A stretch of DNA of 64,000 bases from Paraburkholderia monticola (lineage in GTDB: Bacteria > Pseudomonadota > Gammaproteobacteria > Burkholderiales > Burkholderiaceae): the NCBI RefSeq assembly GCF_001580545.1, contig NZ_LRBG01000038.1:434001-498000 (forward strand), read 5' to 3'. Below are positions 24,507 to 32,123 of this stretch, one piece after another. The notes beneath the pieces were generated by a model. It saw only the letters and a list, made by a program, of their open reading frames with translations. It made no database searches and was not told the origin of the DNA. Position 1 is the first letter of the stretch; every line of letters begins with the position of its first letter. Position numbers and translations under genes: made by a program.

Positions 24507-26246
24507 TCACACCTCTGCCGCATCGGGCGGCACCCCAAGCAACTGCAACGCACCGCCCATCACGCCGCTGAACACCGGCCCAGCGACCGTGCCGCCGTAG
24601 AATGCCTTGCCGGCCGGGTCGTCGATCATCACGGCGACGATCAGGCGCGGATCGCTCATCGGCGCCATGCCGACGAACAGCGCGCGGTAGTGGTTCTTCG
24701 CGTAGCCCGCGCCGATCTGCTTGCGCGCGGTGCCGGTCTTGCCGCCGACGCGATAGCCCGCCACCGTCGCCGCGCGTCCCGTGCCGCCATCGCCGGTCGC
24801 CATTTCGAGCATGTTGCGGATCGCGCGCGCGGTGCCGGGTGTCGTGACCGGCTCGCTGCGAGCGACGAATGACTCAGGGGCGTCCACATCGAGCGGCTCG
24901 CGCAGCAGGCTCACGCGCTGCATCGCGCCGTCGCCCGCATACGCGGTGTAGACCTGCGCGATCTGCAGCAACGAAACCGACAGCCCATAGCCATACGCCA
25001 TCGTCGCCTGCTCGATCGGGCGCCAGCGTTTGTACGGCCGCAGCTTGCCCGCAGCGACGCCCGGGAAGGGCAGCTCGGGCTTCATGCCGAGCCCGTATTG
25101 GCGATACTTGGTCCAGATCGTCTCGGCCGGCAGGTTCAGCGCGAGCTTCGCGAGCGCGATATTGCTCGACTTCTGCACCGCCTCGGCGACCGTCATCGTG
25201 CCGTGATTCGACGTGTCGTGAATCACGGCCGGCCCGATCCGATACCAGCCAGGCGCGGTATCGATGATGCTTTGCGGCCGTACCTTGCCTTCGTCGATCG
25301 AGAGGGCGACCACGACTGGCTTGATCGTCGAGCCCGGTTCGAACGTATCGATCACCGCACGGTTGCGCAACTGCCGGCCTGAGAGCCGCGTGCGGTCGTT
25401 CGGATCGAAGCTCGGATAGTTGGCGAGCGCGAGGATTTCGCCGTTGCGTGCATCGAGCACGACCACGCTGCCTGCTTCGGCGCGGTGCTGCGCGATCGCC
25501 GCCTTCAGTTGCGCGTACGCCAGTTGCTGGATGCGCCGGTCGATCGTCAACTCGATCGTCGCGCCGTTGCGCGCGGGCACGAGCGGTCGCGTCTCCGAGA
25601 TCACGCGGCCGAGCCGGTCGCGGATCACTTCGCGCTGGCCGGGCACGCCTTGCAGCTGCGCGTCGGCGGCGAGCTCGACGCCTTCCTGGCCGTCGTCCTC
25701 GATGTCGGTGAAGCCGACCACGTGCGCCGCCGACTCGCCTTCGGGATAGAAGCGTTTACTGTCGGCGATCTGCGTGATGCCGGCGAGACCGAGGCGCGAC
25801 AGATGCGCGGCGGTGTCGGCATCGACCTGGCGCTTGAGCAGCACGAAGCTGCGCTCGCCGGCGAGACGCCGGCGCAACTCCGCGAGCGGCAGATCGAGCA
25901 GCTTCGCGAGCGGCGCGAACGCGCTTTCGTCGAGGTCCTTCGGCGTGGCCCAGATTTCATAGGTCGCGAGGCTGACCGCGAGTATCGAACCATGGCGATC
26001 GACGATCCGGCCGCGCGTCGCGTCGAGTTCAAGCAGGCGCTGATAGCGCTTTTGCCCCTGGTCGACGTAGAAGTCCTGGTTCACGACCTGCACCCAGAAG
26101 GCGCGGACCGCGAGCGTCGCGAACGCGGCGAACATCAGCAGCACGACGAACTTCGAGCGCCACGCGGGCAGGCGCGCGTCGAGCAGCGGGTTCTTCGCGG
26201 CTGAGGCGTACGGATCGTGCGACGGCGGTTTTTTCTGGTGGATCAT
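24507..26246 (-). CDS. FtsI-like class B penicillin-binding protein
   Basis: A 579-residue class B PBP, a transpeptidase for septal or side-wall peptidoglycan. One N-terminal helix (residues about 32-54) precedes the pedestal domain (LDATRGRIVDRHGSILAVS) and the transpeptidase domain. The catalytic motifs are EPGSTIKP (SxxK), KSSNIA (SxN) and GGKTGTA (KTG). Length matches FtsI. No division-cluster genes are nearby, so this is most likely an additional FtsI paralogue rather than the dcw copy. It reads leftward and ends 23 bases from the diguanylate cyclase stop (convergent). Confidence 0.92.
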   Translation of the reverse strand: MIHQKKPPSHDPYASAAKNPLLDARLPAWRSKFVVLLMFAAFATLAVRAFWVQVVNQDFYVDQGQKRYQRLLELDATRGRIVDRHGSILAVSLATYEIWATPKDLDESAFAPLAKLLDLPLAELRRRLAGERSFVLLKRQVDADTAAHLSRLGLAGITQIADSKRFYPEGESAAHVVGFTDIEDDGQEGVELAADAQLQGVPGQREVIRDRLGRVISETRPLVPARNGATIELTIDRRIQQLAYAQLKAAIAQHRAEAGSVVVLDARNGEILALANYPSFDPNDRTRLSGRQLRNRAVIDTFEPGSTIKPVVVALSIDEGKVRPQSIIDTAPGWYRIGPAVIHDTSNHGTMTVAEAVQKSSNIALAKLALNLPAETIWTKYRQYGLGMKPELPFPGVAAGKLRPYKRWRPIEQATMAYGYGLSVSLLQIAQVYTAYAGDGAMQRVSLLREPLDVDAPESFVARSEPVTTPGTARAIRNMLEMATGDGGTGRAATVAGYRVGGKTGTARKQIGAGYAKNHYRALFVGMAPMSDPRLIVAVMIDDPAGKAFYGGTVAGPVFSGVMGGALQLLGVPPDAAEV

Positions 26247-26399
26247 GGGCGCGGGCGGCGAACGTTGCGGAGGGTACGACTTCGCGATTGAACGATGCCG
26301 CCGGAACCACGAGGCGCGGCGGCAACGACTGTCGCCCGGCCGATTGTAAATAAAACGTAATGTAAATGCGAGGAATGTGAAAGACGTCTAAAAACGAAA

Positions 26400-26430
26400 A
26401 GCCGCGCGGACTTGAAAAATCCGCGCGGCT
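26400..26430 (-). terminator. Rho-independent terminator of the chemoreceptor gene
   Basis: Eleven-base perfect stem (AGCCGCGCGGA and its complement) around a 9-base loop. On the minus strand it is followed by TTTCGTTTTT, downstream of the chemoreceptor stop. Confidence 0.8.
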
Positions 26431-26474
26431 GGTTCGTTCGATTAATGCGTCGACTCCGACGCGGCGTGTTGAAG

Positions 26475-26507
26475 AGGCGCTCCTGCCTGTGGAGCGCCTT
26501 CTTTTTT
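26475..26507 (+). terminator. Stem-loop with T-tract in plus orientation
   Basis: Stem AGGCGCTCC/GGAGCGCCT with a 7-base loop, followed on the plus strand by TCTTTTTT. No plus-strand gene ends here, so it may block antisense transcription entering the chemoreceptor gene. Confidence 0.6.
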
Positions 26508-26538
26508 GCGCACCCGTCGAGGGCGCGCTGCGGCTACC

Positions 26539-28080
26539 TCAAGCAGGCAACGCGAAACTCGCGATCGCGTCGCGCAACACGCCGACCTGGTCCTTCAGCG
26601 AATGCGCGGCGGCCGCCGCCTGTTCGACCAGTGCCGCGTTCTGCTGCGTGACCTGATCCATCTCGCCGACCGCGCGATTGACCTGCTCGATGCCCGCGCT
26701 CTGCTCACGCGAGGCATGGCTGATCTCTTCGAGAATCTCGTTGACGCGCCGCACCGACTGCACGATCTCGCCCATCGTCGCGCCCGCGTTGGCGACCAGC
26801 GACGCGCCGGTCTCGACGGTATCGGTCGAGCTTTCGATCAGCGCCTTGATCTCCTTGGCGGCCGTCGCCGAGCGCTGCGCGAGGCTGCGCACTTCGGCCG
26901 CGACCACCGCGAAACCGCGGCCCTGTTCGCCGGCGCGCGCCGCCTCGACGGCCGCGTTCAGCGCGAGGATATTCGTTTGGAACGCGATGCCGTCGATCAC
27001 GCCGATGATGTCGCCGATCTGCCGCGAGCTCGCGGTGATCTCGCCCATCGTGCGCACCACGTCGTCGACCACGCGGCTGCCGCGCGTCGCGACGTTCGCC
27101 GCATCGCCCGCCAGTTGCGCGGCCTGGGTTGCGCTGTCGGCGTTCTGCTTCACGTTGACCGTCATCTGATCCATGCTCGACGCGGTTTGCACGAGTGCCG
27201 CCGCCTGCTCTTCGGTCCTCTGCGACAGGTCGGTGTTGCCCGCTGCGATTTCGTTCGCGCCGACGTTGATGTTCTCGGTGCCCTGGCGCACGCGCGAGAC
27301 CGTGTCGACGAGTCCCGCCTGCATCGTGTGCAGCGCGTGCAGCAGGCTGCCGTTGTCGCGCGGATCGATCGGTACCCGTGTCGCGAGGTTGCCTTGCGCC
27401 ATCAGCCGCGCATGCTCGAGCGCCACTTCCAGATCGCCGCCGAGCGAGCGGCGGATGCTGCGCAGCACGAGCAGCATCACGGCCGTGGCGAGCGCGCCGA
27501 GCGTCACCGTGATCGCGAGCCAGCGCAACAGGTTGCGGTAGAACGCGCTTTGCACGTCGTCCATGTACATGCCGGTCACGAGGTACCAGTCCCACGGCGC
27601 GAAGTGCATCGAGTAGCTGGTCTTCGCGACGGGCTGCTCGCTGCCCGGCTTGGCCCACAGATAATCGACGAAGCCGCCGCCGTCGTGATTGCCCGCGGTG
27701 ACGATATCGACGAACAGATGATTGCCCGCCGGATCGGTGAACTGCGCGAGGTTCTTGCCGTTGAGCTCGGGCTTGATCGGATGCATCAGCATGACGGGCT
27801 GCGAGTCGTTGATCGACAGATAGCCGTCCTTGCCATAGCGCATCGCGCCAAGCGTCGCGAGCGCCTGCTTTTTCGCGTCGTCCTCGGACAGCGCATGTTG
27901 CTGCGCGAGCGTGTAGTAGTGGCCAACGACGTGGTTCGCCTCGTCGATCAGCGAGTGCAATTGTTCGCGCCGGTCCGAGATCATCGACGCGCGGTTTTGC
28001 CACGCGCCGAACCCGCCGATCAGGATCAGGCCGACCCACAGAACGGCAATCATCGACGCCAGTTTTCGGTTCAAAGTCAT
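26539..28080 (-). CDS. Methyl-accepting chemotaxis protein
   Basis: A 513-residue chemoreceptor. N-terminal transmembrane helix, periplasmic single-Cache domain (residues about 45-185, with GYLSINDSQPVMLMHPIKPELNGK in outline and DYLWAKPGS), second transmembrane helix (about 190-210), HAMP-like linker and a long cytoplasmic signalling coiled coil. The hairpin tip reads IIGVIDGIAFQTNILALNAAVEAARAGEQGRGFAVVA in outline, the highly conserved CheA/CheW contact region. The terminal CheR-tether pentapeptide is absent. The ATG at 28080 is chosen over an in-frame ATG at 28116 because it places the helix at the N-terminus. Confidence 0.93.
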   Translation of the reverse strand: MTLNRKLASMIAVLWVGLILIGGFGAWQNRASMISDRREQLHSLIDEANHVVGHYYTLAQQHALSEDDAKKQALATLGAMRYGKDGYLSINDSQPVMLMHPIKPELNGKNLAQFTDPAGNHLFVDIVTAGNHDGGGFVDYLWAKPGSEQPVAKTSYSMHFAPWDWYLVTGMYMDDVQSAFYRNLLRWLAITVTLGALATAVMLLVLRSIRRSLGGDLEVALEHARLMAQGNLATRVPIDPRDNGSLLHALHTMQAGLVDTVSRVRQGTENINVGANEIAAGNTDLSQRTEEQAAALVQTASSMDQMTVNVKQNADSATQAAQLAGDAANVATRGSRVVDDVVRTMGEITASSRQIGDIIGVIDGIAFQTNILALNAAVEAARAGEQGRGFAVVAAEVRSLAQRSATAAKEIKALIESSTDTVETGASLVANAGATMGEIVQSVRRVNEILEEISHASREQSAGIEQVNRAVGEMDQVTQQNAALVEQAAAAAHSLKDQVGVLRDAIASFALPA

Positions 28081-28360
28081 AGCGATGGGAATAGGCTTTT
28101 GGCCAGTAGGGTCCATTGAATCGCGGTCGAATGCCGCTCGCTGTGTTTACGGCGCGAAACGGCATTGATTGAGGCGGGGGAAACCCGTTGTTTGGTAACC
28201 CCATTCATCTGATCAATCAGCAGATTTATTAGCTGTTTCAACAACCCGTCTGAGTTCGTAATTCGAAAAAGACCTTGTTCAATATTTGAGAATCAAAATT
28301 AAATGGTTATTTTTCGGTAAATCAGGTTGATTAATAAATGCTCCTCTCGAACAGTGAACG
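28081..28360. other. AT-rich intergenic region upstream of the chemoreceptor
   Basis: About 280 bases, distinctly A+T-rich from 28200 to 28350, with no gene seen. It must hold the chemoreceptor promoter, but no sigma-28-like TAAA/GCCGATAA pair could be identified. Confidence 0.4.
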
Positions 28361-28524
28361 CACGCGAACCCGCTTTCGTATCCCAGTCCCGCAGCGCGCG
28401 GCTTCGTGATTTATGCGGGGCAGGACGGACTGTCGGCTGAGCTGTTCCGCATCTCGACGATGGGCAACATTCACCCGGCCGATATCGACCGCCTGCTGCG
28501 GGGCTTCAGCGAGTTGGCCGGCTG
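28361..28524 (+). pseudogene. C-terminal fragment of a PhnW-type 2-aminoethylphosphonate aminotransferase
   Basis: An open frame without a start codon reads RGFVIYAGQDGLSAELFRIS, then TMGNIHPADIDRLLRGFSEL and ends AG-stop. This is the expected C-terminus of a class V aminotransferase of the 2-aminoethylphosphonate:pyruvate transaminase type. Only about 50 codons remain. The upstream ~200 bases are A+T-rich and unrelated, so the rest of the gene has been lost, presumably by deletion or rearrangement. No other phosphonate gene is in the window. Confidence 0.6.
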
Positions 28525-28571
28525 ATTCGGCCTCAGGGCAGCGCGCCGCGGCCGCGCCGCCGCCGGCTTCC

Positions 28572-28724
28572 CTACACCGGATCCTTGTCCGGCGGCCCAT
28601 CGGGCCGCTGCGGTTCCTCGACATGATGCCCCGGCGACGGCGGCACGAGCGGGTCGGCTTCCGGGTCGCGGTTCGGGTCGGCGTTCGGGTCGGGAATCGG
28701 GCTGGTGTGCATGTCGTAGCTCAT
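28572..28724 (-). CDS. Small Pro/Asp-rich hypothetical protein, 50 residues
   Basis: A 50-residue open frame starting MSYDMHTSPIPDPNADPNRD and ending PDGPPDKDPV. It is rich in Pro, Asp and Glu, with DPN-DPN-DPE repeats of about four residues, and is probably disordered and acidic. The ATG at 28724 is preceded by AAGGTG at good spacing, supporting translation. I recognise no function. It lies between the phnW fragment and a deacetylase-like gene on the same strand, 127 bases downstream of the latter. Confidence 0.6.
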   Translation of the reverse strand: MSYDMHTSPIPDPNADPNRDPEADPLVPPSPGHHVEEPQRPDGPPDKDPV

Positions 28725-28851
28725 GGCGTCACCTTTGCGGTTGAAATGCGCAGGTCCGGCGTAGGCGGCCTTACCGCCGAACTACGCCGCCGCGTTGGAT
28801 CTCTGTCTTCAAGCGTAGGCGTTCGCCGCGCTTCCTGCTCGCTCCATTTTG

Positions 28852-29559
28852 CTACTTTCTCGCGCGTTTTCGGCCGACGCTCAGTTGCCAGTAGCGCTCG
28901 GTCGCGAACACGTCCTCGTAATTGCCGGCGCCGAACGCGCGCAACTGGCTCGCGTACGCGTTGACCGCTTCGCGCTTCAGATGCGCCTGGCGCTGCACGT
29001 CGATCGTGTGGCCCGCGCTCGGCGTCGCCGGCGTTGCGACGATGCCGCGCTGCGCCAGATCGGCGAGCCGCGCCTGCACCGCACCGGGCGTGCGCCGGTG
29101 AATCGCTTCCTCGTAGCCGAACCAGTCCAGATGCGTGAGCCGCGGCAGGATTTCGCAGCACGCTTCGAACACCCGCGCGTGATCGTCGTGAGAGAGGCCG
29201 AGCGGCATCAGCAGCGTGTTCGCGGTCGTGCGGTAAATGGTTTCCTCCAGGGCGGCCGCCATCTGGCCGATCGACGGCGAATCGCCGTACTGGCTGTCGC
29301 GAAACGGCATGCGCAGCGGAATCGCGTCGAGTATTTCGAGCGCGTGGTCGTCTTCGATCGTGCGTTCGTGGACCGCCTGATGGGCGGACGAGAAGCCCGC
29401 TCGCTGGTCCCACTCCGTATGCATGTCGTGTTCGGGGGGCGCCGCGAACACGGTGCAGACGGCGGCGTCGGGGTGGGCGGCTAGCAACGCGCCGCAGCTG
29501 AAGACGGCGTCGTCGAAATGGGGTGAGACGATGAAAAGGCGTGGGCTGGTTTCGCTCAT
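28852..29559 (-). CDS. PIG-L/LmbE-family deacetylase
   Basis: A 235-residue protein of the PIG-L (LmbE-like) family of zinc-dependent N-acetylglucosaminyl deacetylases. The zinc motif PHFDD (HxDD) is at residues about 13-17. The second metal region MPLGLSHDDHARVFEACC (HxxD/H-type) is in the middle. Relatives deacetylate amino-sugar glycolipids, mycothiol or antibiotic precursors; nothing in the neighbourhood reveals the substrate. The start at MSETSPRLF (29559) has no clear ribosome binding site; an in-frame ATG 12 codons upstream is possible. Confidence 0.82.
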   Translation of the reverse strand: MSETSPRLFIVSPHFDDAVFSCGALLAAHPDAAVCTVFAAPPEHDMHTEWDQRAGFSSAHQAVHERTIEDDHALEILDAIPLRMPFRDSQYGDSPSIGQMAAALEETIYRTTANTLLMPLGLSHDDHARVFEACCEILPRLTHLDWFGYEEAIHRRTPGAVQARLADLAQRGIVATPATPSAGHTIDVQRQAHLKREAVNAYASQLRAFGAGNYEDVFATERYWQLSVGRKRARK

Positions 29560-29934
29560 GGGCTTGCGTGTGGGGTTCGAGGCGTGGCGCATGGGGCGTC
29601 GAAGCTGCCGCCTGCCGGGGGCGGTGCGCGCCGATAAACGTGGCGTCACCTCAGCTTAGGCGCAATCGGCGCGGCTTGCGCGCGAATCTTGCGGTGCGCA
29701 AATCGCGTGCCTGCAAGGTCGTGGAGCGCACTTTTTTCGTGTTTCGCGAATTCTCCGGCCACGCTCCTCCCATCTCCCTCCCGCGGCTCCCCCTTTCAGG
29801 GGATGTTCCCCCAGCGCCGGCCCGCCGATCATTTCGTCTATCGGGAAGACACCGCGGGACGAGACTGTCGGCCACGCAGCCATGAAGCCGTGTTTGCCCT
29901 CCATCCATCCAGTTCAGGACTCAAGGAGATTCAG
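29560..29934. promoter_or_regulatory. Upstream region of the acyl-CoA ligase/PHA operon
   Basis: 375 bases between the divergent deacetylase and acyl-CoA ligase genes. It contains no credible gene, a C-rich stretch at 29766-29815, and the palindrome TCCCC-N6-GGGGA at 29788-29803. AAGGAGA lies just ahead of the ligase ATG. Confidence 0.55.
29788..29803. promoter_or_regulatory. Predicted operator TCCCC-N6-GGGGA (copy A)
   Basis: Inverted repeat TCCCC-CTTTCA-GGGGA continuing TGTT. The same arms, spacing and an almost identical right flank (GGGGAT-R-TT) occur at 39295-39310 ahead of the LuxR-type regulator. Inferred binding site for that regulator. Confidence 0.5.
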
Positions 29935-31578
29935 ATGCCGGACAACGCCACGGCCGCCACGCCCTCTGCCTACGCCTATCCACTGCTGATCAAGCAACTG
30001 CTGCACACGCCGTTCGTTCAGGCGCCGAATCAGGAGATCGTGTATCGCGGCCAGGTCCGCATGACCTACACGACGCTGCGCGAGCGCATCGCGCGGCTCG
30101 CGAATGGCCTGAGCCGGCTCGGCGCGCGGCACGGCAGCACCGTCGCGGTGATGGACTGGGACAGTCACCGTTACCTCGAATGCTATTTCGCGGTGCCGAT
30201 GATGGGCGCCGTGCTGCAGACGGTCAACGTGCGCCTGTCGCCGGACGAGATCGCGTACACGATCAATCATGCCGGCGCGGAGATCCTGTTCGTTCACACC
30301 GATTTCCTGCCGCTCGTCGAGTCGATCAAAGGTCAGCTCGAAACGGTGCGCGAGTTCGTCTGGATCGACGAAGAGGGCAGCGAAGCCGAGACCCATTCGA
30401 TTCCGTTCGCAGCCGAATACGAAGCGATGCTCGCAGCAAGTTCGGACCACTACGACTTTCCCGACTTCGACGAGAACACGCGCGCCACGACCTTTTACAC
30501 GACCGGCACGACTGGTCTGCCCAAGGGCGTCTACTTTTCGCATCGCCAGCTGGTGCTGCACACCCTCACCGGGATGGCGGCGTTGGCGAGCCCCGAAGCG
30601 GGTCAGCGCTTTCACCGTGGCGATGTCTATATGCCGCTCACGCCGATGTTCCACGTGCACGCCTGGGGCATGCCCTACATCGCGACCGTGCTCGGCGTGA
30701 AACAGGTCTATCCGGGCCGCTATATCCCAAACCGCCTCGTCGAGCTCGTGCGCGACGAAGGCGTGACGTTCTCGCATTGCGTGAGCACGGTTTTGCACAT
30801 GATGCTCGGCTGTGAACAGGCGCGCGCCGCCGACTTCAGCAAATGGAAGATCGTCATTGGCGGCAGCGCGCTGCCGCACGGGCTGGCGCGCGCGGCGCTC
30901 GAGCGCGGCATCGACATCTTTGCGGGCTACGGCATGTCCGAGACGTGCCCGCTGCTCAGTCTCGCGCAACTGCCGCCCGGCGCCGAGGCGCTCGACGACG
31001 AAGAACAGCTGCGTCTGCGTTGCACGACGGGACGGCCGGTCCCGCTCGTCGATCTGCGCATCGTCAACGAAAACATGGAGGAGGCGGCCCGCGACGGCAA
31101 CGCGTATGGAGAAATCGTCGTGCGCGCGCCCTGGGTCACGCAAGGCTATCTGAACAACCCCGAGGCTTCCGTGCAACTGTGGGGCGGCGGCTACCTGCAC
31201 ACGCAGGACATCGCGACGATCGACCCGACCGGCAACATCCAGATCACGGACCGTCTGAAGGACGTGATCAAGTCGGGCGGCGAATGGATTTCGTCGCTGG
31301 AAATCGAGAGCCTGATCTCGCTGTACCCGGGCGTATCCGAAGTCGCGGTCATCGGCATCAAGGACGAGAAATGGGGCGAGCGGCCGGTTGCGTTGGTGGT
31401 GCTCAGCGAAGGCTTCGTGGTGAGCGAGGACGACATCAAGCGTCACGTGTTGACCTTCAGTGAGTCGGGACGGATCTCGAAGTACGCGGTGCCGCAGATC
31501 GTCAAGTTCGTCGACTCGCTCGAAAAGACCAGCGTCGGCAAGCTGAACAAGAAGTGGCTGCGCGCGCAGTTCGCCTGA
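29935..31578 (+). CDS. AlkK-like fatty-acid CoA ligase
   Basis: A 547-residue AMP-forming acyl-CoA synthetase. P-loop-like motif TFYTTGTTGLPKGV (about residue 190), AMP-binding block GYGMSETCP (about 330), and the C-terminal hinge DRLKDVIKSGGEWISS with the catalytic lysine in TSVGKLNKKWLR. The overall pattern is that of AlkK-type medium/long-chain fatty-acid ligases. It would activate free fatty acids in the cytoplasm. It heads the operon with MaoC hydratase, PHA synthase, phasin and depolymerase, so activated acids probably feed beta-oxidation and polyester synthesis. AAGGAGA precedes the ATG. Confidence 0.92.
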   Translation: MPDNATAATPSAYAYPLLIKQLLHTPFVQAPNQEIVYRGQVRMTYTTLRERIARLANGLSRLGARHGSTVAVMDWDSHRYLECYFAVPMMGAVLQTVNVRLSPDEIAYTINHAGAEILFVHTDFLPLVESIKGQLETVREFVWIDEEGSEAETHSIPFAAEYEAMLAASSDHYDFPDFDENTRATTFYTTGTTGLPKGVYFSHRQLVLHTLTGMAALASPEAGQRFHRGDVYMPLTPMFHVHAWGMPYIATVLGVKQVYPGRYIPNRLVELVRDEGVTFSHCVSTVLHMMLGCEQARAADFSKWKIVIGGSALPHGLARAALERGIDIFAGYGMSETCPLLSLAQLPPGAEALDDEEQLRLRCTTGRPVPLVDLRIVNENMEEAARDGNAYGEIVVRAPWVTQGYLNNPEASVQLWGGGYLHTQDIATIDPTGNIQITDRLKDVIKSGGEWISSLEIESLISLYPGVSEVAVIGIKDEKWGERPVALVVLSEGFVVSEDDIKRHVLTFSESGRISKYAVPQIVKFVDSLEKTSVGKLNKKWLRAQFA

Positions 31579-31610
31579 TACGTCACGAGGAACACGGAGG
31601 AGCAGGAACG

Positions 31611-32075
31611 ATGAACAGCAATGAATACAGCATGGCGGCGCTCGAGAGCTTCGTCGGTCGCGAACTGGGTGTGTCGGACTGGGTGGTCGTCGATCAGGCG
31701 CGCATCGATGCGTTCGCGCAATGCACGGGCGACACGCAGTGGATTCACGTCGACGTCGAACGCGCGAAACGCGAGAGCCCATTCGGCGGAACGATTGCCC
31801 ACGGCTATCTGACGTTGTCGCTGCTGGCGGCGCTCGCGATCGAGGTCGGTGTGATTCCCGGCGACGCGTCCGCCGGCCTCAACTACGGGCTCGACAAGGT
31901 GCGCTTCATGACGCCCGTGAAAGCCGGCGCGCGCGTGCGAAACCGCGCGACGTTGCTGGCGGTCGAGCGCAAGAGCGGCGGCCGGGCGATCGTCAAGATG
32001 GCGAACGAATTGCAGATCGAGGGCGAGGACAAGCCGGCGCTGATCGCCGAGACATTGGCGATGCTGGTCGCGTGA
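31611..32075 (+). CDS. MaoC-family (R)-specific enoyl-CoA hydratase
   Basis: A 154-residue single hot-dog-fold hydratase. The signature DAFAQCTGDTQWIHVDVERA carries the catalytic Asp (ATGDxxxxH pattern: CTGDTQWIH), followed by GTIAHGYLTLSLL. Such PhaJ/NodN-like proteins hydrate trans-2-enoyl-CoA to (R)-3-hydroxyacyl-CoA, the direct substrate of PHA synthase. Its place between acyl-CoA ligase and phaC fits a PhaJ role. GAGGAGCAGG precedes the ATG. The gene ends 48 bases before the chosen phaC start. Confidence 0.88.
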   Translation: MNSNEYSMAALESFVGRELGVSDWVVVDQARIDAFAQCTGDTQWIHVDVERAKRESPFGGTIAHGYLTLSLLAALAIEVGVIPGDASAGLNYGLDKVRFMTPVKAGARVRNRATLLAVERKSGGRAIVKMANELQIEGEDKPALIAETLAMLVA

Positions 32076-32123
32076 GCGGACATGTTTGACAGGACTGAAC
32101 AAATCGTTCGAGGAGCAGGAAAA

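Noticed and set aside
28117..28360. A+T-rich gap as a possible horizontally acquired island or origin
   Set aside because: Only about 250 bases, no DnaA-box cluster or integrase; most simply a promoter region plus deletion junction.
29766..29815. C-rich stretch as a possible G-quadruplex or terminator
   Set aside because: Runs are interrupted and no T-tract follows; the shared TCCCC-N6-GGGGA palindrome explains part of it better.
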